A DNA stretch of 32,465 bases from JBBIOI01 sp037443425 (GCA_037443425.1 JBBIOI010000027.1:1-32465), one strand, 5' to 3'. Shown: positions 23,596 to 31,481, counted from the stretch's first letter. Notes: generated by a model from the letters alone, not told the origin. Made by a program: numbers and translations.

Positions 23596-25593
23596 TTATT
23601 CAGGTCTACCAGAAAAGGCCAAGGCATCACTTAGTTGTTCATCAAGCTTTAGTAGTTGATATCTCATCTTAGAATAAAGTCTTTCTGACCTCTTCTGGGC
23701 AACCCAAAATAAAAATCTACCAACCCATTGACCGATTAAACTATGTTGATCCTTGAGAGCCAATTTAGCCAGCAATTTTAATGGCTTTCGAACATAGCTT
23801 TCAATCAATTCGTCTTCCAGTGACACAATGGCTTCACATGTTCCTGGATCACCCTGTCTTCCACAGCGACCGAATAGCTGACGGTCTATCCTTCTTGCTT
23901 CGTGTCGTTCTGTTGCTATGACATGAAGTCCCCCAAGCTGGGCAACTCCATCTCCAAGCCGAATATCAGTCCCACGACCAGCCATATTTGTTGCAACAGT
24001 AATCATTCCCTTCTGACCTGCAAGTGCAATAATTTCAGCTTCTTCCTTATCTTGCCTTGCATTTAAAACCCTATGTGGCAATTGAACTTGATTGAGAAGT
24101 TCGCTAAGATGTTCAGATGCGGCCACAGAACGTGTGCCAATAAGAACCGGTCTCCCTAATCGATTCATTTCTGAAATACGTTCAACAACTGCCTTCCATC
24201 TCTGGTCTGCCTTTGAATATATCTTATCAGCGAGGTAGTATCTTTTTAAAGGCCTATTTGTAGGAATAGTTACCACCCTAAGACGATATATTGACCACAA
24301 TTCTCCCGCAACCTCTCGAGCAGTCCCTGTCATACCGGCTAAATGGAGATACCTTCTGAAAAATCTCTGATAACTTATCCTTGCCTGGGTTTCTTTCTGC
24401 CTGGTCATTTCACAGCCTTCTTTAATCTCAATAAGCTGATGAAGTCCCCTCTCCCATGACCTATCAGGCATTAAACGGCCAGTATATTCATCAATAATCT
24501 GAACCTTTCCATCTTTTACAAGATAATGTTTATCACGAAAAAAGAGATATAGTGCGACCAGGGCCTGACGAACCACTTCTTCGCGTTGCTTAGCATTTAA
24601 ACTAACCCTGCCACTAAAAAACGTCATCTCCTTAATTCGCATCTTTCCTTTTTCTGTTAATTCAAGGGAACGTTCACTCGGTGAAACTGTGAAGTCTATT
24701 TTTGGAGATAATCTTTTTGCTATATCGATTGCTTGCCGGAAGATACTTTCCTCATCAAAACTATTTCCTTCTGCAGAAATAATTAATGGTGTTCGTGCTT
24801 CGTCAATTAAAACACTATCTGCCTCATCTACTATCCCGTAGTGAAGCCCACGCATTATTAGTCGATTAACCCTTGACTTATCATCATAAAGTCGTTCAAG
24901 TTGGAGGCGAACCTCACTTGGTCTATCCCATAAAATAATTCGGTCACGAAGATAATCAAAGGTAACCTCTTTATTTGTGCAGTAGGTTATGTTGCACCTA
25001 TATGCAGCTCTCTTCTCTTCGATGCTCATCCCATGTTTTATAACCCCAACCGTAAGACCTAGGCTTCGATAAACTGGCCCCATCCAGTTTGCATCACGCT
25101 CAGCAAGATAATCATTAACTGTTATTATGTGGACCGGAACTCCTGAAAGTGCTGCAACTGAAGCCGGAAGGGTTGCAACAAGTGTTTTACCCTCGCCAGT
25201 CTCCATCTCTGCTATCATACCATTTAAAAGAACAAGCCCGCCTATGAGTTGAACATCAAAGTGTGGCATGGATATCGTTCTTTTGGATACTTCACGGACA
25301 AGTGCAAATACAAGTGAAATTAGATCACGTTTGTATCCCTCTCTTCTTAAACGTTCCCCTAAACTCCGTGCCATTAAAAAAATCTCCCTATCTGATAATC
25401 CCTTTACATAATCTCTATGTTGATTTACAAGATCGACAATCCAGCTAAATTTCGTAGCCCGAGGACGTATCCAAGAAGCAAAGGCTCCGCCAATAGATGC
25501 TGCTACACGGTCAATCCACTCGCTACGAGGTTCTTTTTTCTCAGGATAAATTCCTGGAAATGAAATTAAAGGAATTGAAAGTGTATTATACAC
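23596..25593 (-). CDS. SecA-like ATPase lacking wing, two-helix finger and C-terminal linker
   Basis: A 665-residue SecA relative; housekeeping SecA is about 830-900. Nucleotide-binding domain 1 has EMETGEGKTLVATLPA (Walker A, Lys136), VHIITVNDYLAERDANWM, and DEADSVLIDEARTPLI (256-270). The substrate-clamp region and TGRLMPDRSWERGLHQLIEIKEG follow. Domain 2 has ATNMAGRGTDI and RQLFGRCGRQGDPG (572-584). After this only the first part of the scaffold helix is present (RYQLLKLDEQLSDALAFSGRPE), and the protein ends. The helical wing, the two-helix finger that enters SecY and the zinc-binding tail are absent. The stop is clean and the ATPase motifs intact, so it looks like a designed paralogue, not a broken SecA. 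It starts with GTG after AAGGAGG and overlaps the M50-HlyD gene by eight bases. Confidence 0.93.
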   Translation of the reverse strand: MYNTLSIPLISFPGIYPEKKEPRSEWIDRVAASIGGAFASWIRPRATKFSWIVDLVNQHRDYVKGLSDREIFLMARSLGERLRREGYKRDLISLVFALVREVSKRTISMPHFDVQLIGGLVLLNGMIAEMETGEGKTLVATLPASVAALSGVPVHIITVNDYLAERDANWMGPVYRSLGLTVGVIKHGMSIEEKRAAYRCNITYCTNKEVTFDYLRDRIILWDRPSEVRLQLERLYDDKSRVNRLIMRGLHYGIVDEADSVLIDEARTPLIISAEGNSFDEESIFRQAIDIAKRLSPKIDFTVSPSERSLELTEKGKMRIKEMTFFSGRVSLNAKQREEVVRQALVALYLFFRDKHYLVKDGKVQIIDEYTGRLMPDRSWERGLHQLIEIKEGCEMTRQKETQARISYQRFFRRYLHLAGMTGTAREVAGELWSIYRLRVVTIPTNRPLKRYYLADKIYSKADQRWKAVVERISEMNRLGRPVLIGTRSVAASEHLSELLNQVQLPHRVLNARQDKEEAEIIALAGQKGMITVATNMAGRGTDIRLGDGVAQLGGLHVIATERHEARRIDRQLFGRCGRQGDPGTCEAIVSLEDELIESYVRKPLKLLAKLALKDQHSLIGQWVGRFLFWVAQKRSERLYSKMRYQLLKLDEQLSDALAFSGRPE

Positions 25594-27733
25594 TAAACCT
25601 CCTTAAGAAAAGTTGCCTTATGCTCCTATACCAACGCCAGAAAAGAGGTTCACTACCATGATCAAAACGGACATAAACTCGCCCTTCTACATTATAAAAA
25701 CCAATGTTTTCTAATACCTCAACATCAAAAAGAAATACCTTCTGAAATGCCTTTATGCCTAATCTATCACGGGGATCTATAGGCACTTCGCCTCCACCTT
25801 CACGGGTCAGTGTACGGCTTGGAAGTCTATCAGTTGCTGCGGGAACATCTCTTTTTAAAATAGCAGGTAACTTCTCTGAAATCTTCTCACTAAATCTTAC
25901 CTTTACTTCTTTTGTTTTAAGACGAACAAAATCAACATCCTTTTGTGGTACAACAACTCTTACAGTAATTGTCTGTGGATCAAGTACATAACCCAGTAAT
26001 TCTCCTCTTTTTACATATCGACCAGGAAGATCCTGTGCTAAAGGTAAATAGAATGTTCCATCAGAAGGACTTCTAATCGTCAATTCTTCCTTACGTTCAA
26101 TTGAACGTTCAAGCTCTGCCTTCACATGTTTTATCTCATCTTTGGTTATCTCTGCTTGAACTCTATCCTTTAGAATCTGGGTTTCGTAAAGGATTTTAAG
26201 CCCTCGAAGCTGAGATTCCAGGACCCTTATATTTGCTAAAAGAAATGGGTCATAACATTCTATCAGAGGTTCTCCTTTTTTTACCCCAACCCCTGATGGT
26301 TTAATTATCCGATATATAAATCCGTCTGTTCCTGCACGAACAAAAGATTGTTCTGGTATCCATAGAACTCCTTCTACCTGAGTTCCTAAAGGAACTGGAA
26401 CGATGGTAATTGATGCGATGATCAATGCTACAACAAAAGCAGTTACAAGCATTGCTCTCGGCCGTTTCTTACCAAGTCTTGGAGAAGAAAAAAGGAACTT
26501 TATAGCTTTTCCTACAGGTAAAATAATCATTGATATAATAGCCCAAAATGCCATGATCACCCCTGCAATGAAAAATTTACTTGCAACAAAAAGAATGATT
26601 GAGGCATAGATAAAGATTCTATAAAAGAATGATGTAATACTATATATCACAAACCAGATTCGTTCTCCTCGTGTTGATGGAGGGGACTCCACATCACGAA
26701 GACCAAAAAGATAACGCTGGAAAAGATATCCAAGGTATTGAAGCCCCCTTGGTCCAAGGTTTGGAATCTCTAAGAGATCTCCAAGAATAAAGTATGCATC
26801 ATACCGAAGTAGAGGATTCCCGTTAAATAGGAGAGATGAAACACTTGCTATAAAAATTATATTATAAAGAATAGACCTTAGCGTCCCTGGTTCCATATTG
26901 GTCCATAAAAATAGAGCTATTGCTGCTATAAATAATTCTACAACCATTCCAGCTGCCCCAACGATTACACGTTCCCACTTTTTGCGGAAGGCCGAGGCAG
27001 ACGAGGCGTCGACATATGGAATAGGGGTAAAGACTAAAAGCATTATTCCCATCTCGTGGACTTCCCCGCCATATCGCTTGATGGCAAATGCATGGCCGAA
27101 CTCATGAAAGGTCTTTAAAAATGGAAATGTAAACCAGAGTAGTATAATATTTGTAGGTGCTAATATCCTATCTGTTATATTCTCAGTCAGTTCTGGCCAA
27201 TGAAATCCAGCGACAATGGCTCCTGAAATTACTACAATAAACCATATTATAGCACCAATGATGCTATATATTGAGCGTCCGATAAACTCAAATCTTTTAA
27301 GAAATCTTTCAGGATCTAAAAGAGAAAATCGCATGGCAAGTGGATTCCTAATATTCTGTTTAATCTTGGTTAGTCTTCTTTTTTCAAATCGTTTAAAAAG
27401 CTCCTCAGTATCAGGGGGCACATTACATAAAAGGACATCAGAGGCATGAAGCTGGCTGAGTATCCGAATTACTTCATCCTGGGTTGGTGCATCATCTCGA
27501 AGCCTCACCCTTATCTCTTCCCAGATTTCTTGAACTGTTCGCTCACCATCCATAAGCCCAACGAGTAGATAGACTGCTGGCGTAAATCTCTGGTATCTGC
27601 CTGTGGCATGATCCTGAAGGACATACCACACCTCACCTCGGTAGTTATGGCGATGAATATCTACATGGCTACGAAGTCTTGGTTTTAAACCTGCTACTCT
27701 ATACCAGGAAGGACTAAAAAGAGAAGTCGTCAT
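25586..27733 (-). CDS. PqqD-like domain / M50 metalloprotease / HlyD fusion protein
   Basis: A 715-residue membrane protein in three parts. Residues about 15-105 resemble a PqqD-type winged helix (YVLQDHATGRYQRFTPAVYLLVGLMDGERTVQEIWEEI), a fold that often binds leader peptides. Residues about 150-410 hold several membrane helices with an intact site-2-protease centre: HEFGH (His210, Glu211, His214) and NPLLRYDAY with Asp312 as third zinc ligand. Helix 427-445 leads to a periplasmic HlyD barrel-sandwich (VEGVLWIPEQSFVRAGTDGFI, then LTIRSPSDGTFYLPL) with a coiled-coil hairpin, and a Trp/Phe-rich tail. It may cut, or thread, a peptide or protein substrate delivered by the SecA-like ATPase encoded in the overlapping next gene. 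The ATG has no Shine-Dalgarno; a heptamer repeat lies just upstream. Confidence 0.9.
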   Translation of the reverse strand: MTTSLFSPSWYRVAGLKPRLRSHVDIHRHNYRGEVWYVLQDHATGRYQRFTPAVYLLVGLMDGERTVQEIWEEIRVRLRDDAPTQDEVIRILSQLHASDVLLCNVPPDTEELFKRFEKRRLTKIKQNIRNPLAMRFSLLDPERFLKRFEFIGRSIYSIIGAIIWFIVVISGAIVAGFHWPELTENITDRILAPTNIILLWFTFPFLKTFHEFGHAFAIKRYGGEVHEMGIMLLVFTPIPYVDASSASAFRKKWERVIVGAAGMVVELFIAAIALFLWTNMEPGTLRSILYNIIFIASVSSLLFNGNPLLRYDAYFILGDLLEIPNLGPRGLQYLGYLFQRYLFGLRDVESPPSTRGERIWFVIYSITSFFYRIFIYASIILFVASKFFIAGVIMAFWAIISMIILPVGKAIKFLFSSPRLGKKRPRAMLVTAFVVALIIASITIVPVPLGTQVEGVLWIPEQSFVRAGTDGFIYRIIKPSGVGVKKGEPLIECYDPFLLANIRVLESQLRGLKILYETQILKDRVQAEITKDEIKHVKAELERSIERKEELTIRSPSDGTFYLPLAQDLPGRYVKRGELLGYVLDPQTITVRVVVPQKDVDFVRLKTKEVKVRFSEKISEKLPAILKRDVPAATDRLPSRTLTREGGGEVPIDPRDRLGIKAFQKVFLFDVEVLENIGFYNVEGRVYVRFDHGSEPLFWRWYRSIRQLFLRRFSV

Positions 27734-27763
27734 ATCTATTATTTATATCCATAATGATTATCT

Positions 27764-27805
27764 CTTCACTCTTCACTCTTCACTCCTCACTCCTCACTCC
27801 TCACT
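27764..27805. repeat. Six-copy 7-bp tandem repeat in the operon spacer
   Basis: Three CTTCACT units (27764-27784) followed by three CCTCACT units (27785-27805). The run occupies most of the 77-base gap between the GAF-HlyD stop and the M50-HlyD start. On the coding strand it reads AGTGAGG/AGTGAAG, purine-rich and Shine-Dalgarno-like, but it ends about 30 bases before the ATG. Confidence 0.9.
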
Positions 27806-27810
27806 CTTCT

Positions 27811-29721
27811 TCATGGCCACCATGCCCAGAGTTTCAGTCTAATCCAGTCAATGAGCTCATGAGTCCATATCCATATAAGTCTTCTTCTATCAATAAATAT
27901 CTTTCCAACGCCCTCCATCCCTGGACGGAGTCTTTGTGTATTCCCTTCCAAGCGTGCCTCAACCCGAAAATAGTTTCTCCCCTCTTTTGCTATTGAAACA
28001 GGGGTTGTTTTTTCTATAATTAAAGGGAAAATCTCATGTGGTAGTGATGAAAGAACAAGCTCTCCCTTTTGATCAACTTTTATCTCAGAGATATCTCTTT
28101 CATCTACCTCAACAATTACTCGATATGAATCAAGTGGCGCTATCTCAAATAGTACCTGCCCTTTCTCAACAGGTGCACCCAATTGCTGGCTCAGGTCGCC
28201 TTTCATAATAACACCATTAAAAGGTGCTGTAACTTTAGCCCTTGTCAATTGTTCATCAATAAGTGCAATCTGGGCATCGGCCTGGTCTATTTTGGCCTGT
28301 ATGATAAGAATTTGTGGTCGATCATGTTTTGCTATGGCCTCTCTATGCTGTTTTATAAGTTGCTCTTTCTGACTGACCCATTTTAGCCGTTCAAGCTTCA
28401 GGTCTCTATCATCCATCACACAAAGTATATCGCCTTCTTTTGCAATATCACCCGCTCTTACCCTTGCATCTGCTATAAAGCCATCAAATGGTGCACAGAT
28501 CGCACGTTGAATCGTTCCTTCAAGTGTTGTAGGAGCAGAAACCCTATAATCCCCTTTTGCAAAATAGAAGAATATTACCAAAGCTATAATGAGTATGGTA
28601 ACAAGTTTCAGAACAAGGTGCCCTGGTCCAATAAACTTCTTTATTTGATTGACAAATGACTCGCCTGCCTTTGTAATCAGCCAACGGTCTTCTTTTCTTT
28701 TTGAATCAAGGATTGGTCCTGCAATTGTGGCAACTGTTTCACAGAGTTCAATTTCGTCCTGGTCAAATGGCCTATTTGTAGGACGTTCAAGCATCAGTGC
28801 CCCAAGAAATTCATCCTCTCTTCTTAAGGGGATTGTCAATATATTTCCAGCCCCGTGATGTCTTGAAAGTTCTTCATGGGCACGGGTCACAACCGGTGTC
28901 ATATCTTTTGGTATTGGATAAACGATTATGGTTTTCTGATCAATCGCTTCATCCATGGCATTTCCTATTGCTCTAAGAAGGTTCATCTGCCTTCCAAATT
29001 CTGCACTATGTGATAATGCCTTTACACGAACCTCTTTCCGATGTTCGAAACCAAGACTCACCCTCTCACATTCAAGTTTATTTGCTAACCTTGTAACAAA
29101 TGCCATAGCAGAGGGCTGAAACCTATCGTGCTCTGCTATTGAAGCAATAAGGTCGAGTGTGGTTTTGAGTCTTTCATTAGTCTCTTCTGCCCTAAAGATA
29201 TCTGCCCTTTGAAACATTACCTCAAGCCATGCAGATCCCCAGTGGAGTTGCCTCATTATGGTTTGAAGTTCTTGAGAGGTTCGATTGAGAACCTCTATAA
29301 CAATCACTCCGTGTATCTTTCCAGAAATCTCAATGGGATAAGAGATATGAACTTTCTGAGGTAGGTTTTCATTATCTTCTGATATCGACTCACCTCGAAT
29401 CAGTAGCCCTTTTCGCTCTTTAAGGGCTCTTTCAGCAGCATTGCTAAGATGTGTTACATTAAAATCAGGATTAGGATAGATAGCTACAGGGCTGAAAGGA
29501 CCATGGTCAGGAGTGCCAAGTAGGACCATAGCACTCCTGACATCCTTAATCATATAACACTGTAGAGATAACCAGCTCTGACAGAAGGTTTTAAGGTCTG
29601 TAGCCTCCGCAAAACTTCGCCAAAGTTCAAGCTCATAATCATCTCTCTGGCTACTTGCAAATTCATCTTCTGAATTATTTGAGCGAGGTGCATCTCCAAA
29701 TGTATGAGGTTTTCGCACCAT
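27811..29721 (-). CDS. GAF-GAF-TM-HlyD membrane adaptor
   Basis: A 636-residue protein with two cytoplasmic GAF-like domains (about 30-145 and 185-335; the second has FVTRLANKLECERVSLGFEH and ILTIPLRREDEFLGALMLER), one membrane helix (368-388), and a periplasmic HlyD module. The module has barrel-sandwich halves APTTLEGTIQRAICAPFDGFIADARV and RAKVTAPFNGVIMKGDLSQQLGAPVEKG around a helical hairpin, then a beta-barrel and a Trp-rich C-terminus (IWIWTHELIDWIRLKLWAWWP). GAF domains bind small ligands such as cyclic nucleotides or act as protein-interaction domains. Joining them to an adaptor suggests that export is gated by a cytoplasmic signal. No Shine-Dalgarno is seen at the ATG. It is the first of four tightly arranged genes and has a promoter-like site 90-110 bases upstream. 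Confidence 0.9.
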   Translation of the reverse strand: MVRKPHTFGDAPRSNNSEDEFASSQRDDYELELWRSFAEATDLKTFCQSWLSLQCYMIKDVRSAMVLLGTPDHGPFSPVAIYPNPDFNVTHLSNAAERALKERKGLLIRGESISEDNENLPQKVHISYPIEISGKIHGVIVIEVLNRTSQELQTIMRQLHWGSAWLEVMFQRADIFRAEETNERLKTTLDLIASIAEHDRFQPSAMAFVTRLANKLECERVSLGFEHRKEVRVKALSHSAEFGRQMNLLRAIGNAMDEAIDQKTIIVYPIPKDMTPVVTRAHEELSRHHGAGNILTIPLRREDEFLGALMLERPTNRPFDQDEIELCETVATIAGPILDSKRKEDRWLITKAGESFVNQIKKFIGPGHLVLKLVTILIIALVIFFYFAKGDYRVSAPTTLEGTIQRAICAPFDGFIADARVRAGDIAKEGDILCVMDDRDLKLERLKWVSQKEQLIKQHREAIAKHDRPQILIIQAKIDQADAQIALIDEQLTRAKVTAPFNGVIMKGDLSQQLGAPVEKGQVLFEIAPLDSYRVIVEVDERDISEIKVDQKGELVLSSLPHEIFPLIIEKTTPVSIAKEGRNYFRVEARLEGNTQRLRPGMEGVGKIFIDRRRLIWIWTHELIDWIRLKLWAWWP

Positions 29722-29806
29722 ACTGTTAAGATTTTTTATATTTTTGTTATCGCTAAAATTCTAAGTTATTCGAGGGGATTCACCTTTATGTTGTTGTTAA
29801 TAATCT

Positions 29807-29834
29807 CTTATAATCTATATGGAGAACCCCTCAA
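29807..29834 (-). promoter_or_regulatory. Possible promoter of the GAF-HlyD/M50/SecA operon
   Basis: Minus strand TTGAGG (29834-29829), 16 bases, TATAAG (29812-29807). It would give a leader of about 80 bases before the GAF-HlyD ATG. Matches are 4/6 and 5/6. Confidence 0.35.
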
Positions 29835-29847
29835 TCCAAGTTACTTA

Positions 29848-29874
29848 GTCATTGCGAGCGAGGCGTGACAACCC
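29848..29874 (+). repeat. Short palindromic repeat, GCGAGC type, decayed end
   Basis: GTCATTGCGAGCGAGGCGTG followed by ACAACCC: the left half matches the other copies, while the right end has diverged from GGCAATCT. It sits directly upstream of the possible promoter of the export operon. Confidence 0.75.
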
Positions 29875-30098
29875 CTTTTAACATGATATTACTTTGTAAT
29901 TCAGTCCTCGCAGTAGCAAATTATTTATTGTCTCAATATTGGAAGTTCCCCTTAAATTTAATCTAAATGTTTTTCAGAGCCCTTCCAATATATACTTGAC
30001 AAAAAATTCAGACATTAAGTTTTATGGTTTCAACCAATTACAGGGATGATAAAATCAGTAAAACGTCTTTTATATAAAAAACGTAATTTACTAATAAG

Positions 30099-30455
30099 TT
30101 ATGACATCCTTGGATCGGTTGGTGGACGTACCTCTACATCCAATTTGCCGTATCGATTTTCATAGTCCCTGATAACATTATTCAGGACAATTGAAAGTCG
30201 TTTTGCAACAAAGGGGCTTAGCACGATCCTGTCAGAGAGTTGAACAGTAACCTCTTTGGCTGTTGCATCCCATGCCTGATTCATTCCGAAGAAGAGGACT
30301 ATCTCCTCGCGAGTTCCTGCTACATTGAAAACATTCGCATATGCACTTCGCATGTTAGAACTGTCCCATCGGATCCTTACCTGTCCTGTGTCAGTTGTTG
30401 TGGTTGCAGTAGCTTCTTGTGTTGCCATTTCTTCTTTTTCGTCTTTCTTTGCCAT
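30099..30455 (-). CDS. DUF3467 family protein
   Basis: A 118-residue soluble protein. The first 25 residues are a charged and then Thr/Ala-rich tail (ATATTTTDTG), with no signal peptide. The rest matches the DUF3467 pattern: IRWDSSNMRSAYANVFNVAGTREEIVLFFGMNQAW, then VQLSDRIVLSPFVAKRLSIVLNNVIRDYENRYG. The family is widespread and of unknown function. Some members occur as short single-domain proteins like this one. The ribosome site GGGAGGAAAT is strong. The gene lies upstream of, and in the same direction as, the GAF-HlyD/M50/SecA genes, 377 bases away. It could be a substrate or cytosolic partner of that system, or simply a neighbour. The low-complexity N-terminus could act as a targeting or flexible leader. 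Confidence 0.88.
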   Translation of the reverse strand: MAKKDEKEEMATQEATATTTTDTGQVRIRWDSSNMRSAYANVFNVAGTREEIVLFFGMNQAWDATAKEVTVQLSDRIVLSPFVAKRLSIVLNNVIRDYENRYGKLDVEVRPPTDPRMS

Positions 30456-30490
30456 ATTTCCTCCCTTTTATTTTTGGATTTAAAACTTAT

Positions 30491-30702
30491 TTTGAGGAAT
30501 CTTATTCGTAGATTTCTCACTTCGTTCGAAATGACAGTCTGAGGGGATTTCTCACATCCGTTCAAAATGAAACCTTATTTTTTGTAATTCCGAGTTTTTT
30601 TACTGTCATTCCGATTTTTTTTCTACTGTCATTCCGAGCCTTTTTCCTGTGTCATTCCGAGTGGCGCGAGGAATCTTATGATACCTTCTGTTCGAAATGA
30701 TA
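30491..30702. repeat. Cluster of GTCATTCCGAG-type palindromic repeats
   Basis: Between the DUF3467 and PEP-CTERM genes there are two reverse copies (TTTCTCACTTCGTTCGAAAT around 30512-30531 and a second at 30547-30571). There are also truncated forward copies consisting of GTCATTCCGAG only (30604, 30628) and a full forward copy at 30651-30676 facing an inverted half at 30685-30701. The last pair can form a hairpin just after the PEP-CTERM stop and could end or stabilise that mRNA. Confidence 0.85.
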
Positions 30703-30716
30703 ACTGCCCCCTCTAT

Positions 30717-31412
30717 CTAAATTCTTCCTCTTCTTCTTAATTTAATTCCAACCAAACCCAATAGGCCACTCCCAAGGAGTATAAGGGTTGCCGGCTCTGG
30801 GACAACCTGCGCCAACCCTTGGGTATCTATGATTTGATCTTGACCATCTTTTAAATAAAATAATGCGAAGTCATATCCTAATGGGGTTGAATTAGTTGGA
30901 ATATCCCAAGTTATAAAAGCCCAGCTAAAAGAGAAGGTTTCTCCTCCTTTAACATCAATTTCAGTCTCAAGAATAGAACCATTTGATCCTGGTTGATTAA
31001 ATGCATTTAAGAATGAAGAAGTGTCTTGATCATTTGATTGCTGCAATGACATGTATGTTCCAGTTGGATTATATTCTACCCCACTTGGAGCCGTAATTGT
31101 ATCGTATTTAACATCTCCGTTACTACTCACCCCAAGAGTATATCCGTCATAATATCCAAGCTCAAAACCTGAATTATTCGGATTACCCGCATGGCTCAGA
31201 TTATCCAGTAAGAGCCATGAATCGAATAAATAATCTCCCTGGTTACTTACAACAAAACCGACAGTTCCAGTGAAATCTGATTTAAATTCTGCTGTGAATG
31301 TTTTCCATCCAGTGTCACCTAAAGGTGGGACATATATCCATGACCAGGCAGGAATAGTTAACCCTAAAATAAAAACTACCACCCCAAATAATATCCATCT
31401 TTTTACCTTCAT
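30717..31412 (-). CDS. PEP-CTERM sorting domain protein
   Basis: A 231-residue exported protein. Residues 1-24 are a signal peptide (basic MKVKRW, hydrophobic core, cleavage near PAWSW). The middle is a beta-rich, Gly/Ser/Asn-rich extracellular domain with no recognised enzyme motif. The last 28 residues are a textbook PEP-CTERM tail: VPEPATLILLGSGLLGLVGI and then LRRRGRI. Such tails are recognised by exosortase (EpsH), which removes them and attaches the protein to the envelope or releases it, usually in bacteria that make exopolysaccharide. No exosortase gene is in the window. The AAGGAGG ribosome site and a promoter-like site directly upstream suggest independent expression. It lies next to the putative export operon. 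Confidence 0.93.
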   Translation of the reverse strand: MKVKRWILFGVVVFILGLTIPAWSWIYVPPLGDTGWKTFTAEFKSDFTGTVGFVVSNQGDYLFDSWLLLDNLSHAGNPNNSGFELGYYDGYTLGVSSNGDVKYDTITAPSGVEYNPTGTYMSLQQSNDQDTSSFLNAFNQPGSNGSILETEIDVKGGETFSFSWAFITWDIPTNSTPLGYDFALFYLKDGQDQIIDTQGLAQVVPEPATLILLGSGLLGLVGIKLRRRGRI

Positions 31413-31453
31413 CCCAGACCTCCTTCATTTATTTTTAATTAAAAACCTATTCA

Positions 31454-31481
31454 ATAATATTTAATATAGTTTTTAAATCAA
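31454..31481 (-). promoter_or_regulatory. Possible promoter of the PEP-CTERM gene
   Basis: Minus strand TTGATT (31481-31476), 16 bases, TATTAT (31459-31454). It leaves a 35-base leader with AAGGAGG before the ATG at 31412. Confidence 0.4.

Larger units (their letters stand above)
29722..30098. other. Gap between DUF3467 and GAF-HlyD genes
   Basis: No gene is visible in 377 bases. It contains a minus-strand promoter-like site (29807-29834) and one palindromic repeat (29848-29874). A plus-strand TTGACA at 29995-30000 faces no reading frame. Confidence 0.45.

Noticed and set aside
23583..23630. Longer start for the secreted adaptor
   Set aside because: It would add residues in front of a clear signal peptide and lies inside the SecA-like gene; ATG at 23582 has AGGAGG.
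29995..30024. Plus-strand promoter TTGACA with TTTTAT at 18 bases
   Set aside because: No reading frame or recognisable RNA lies downstream on that strand and the -10 is poor.
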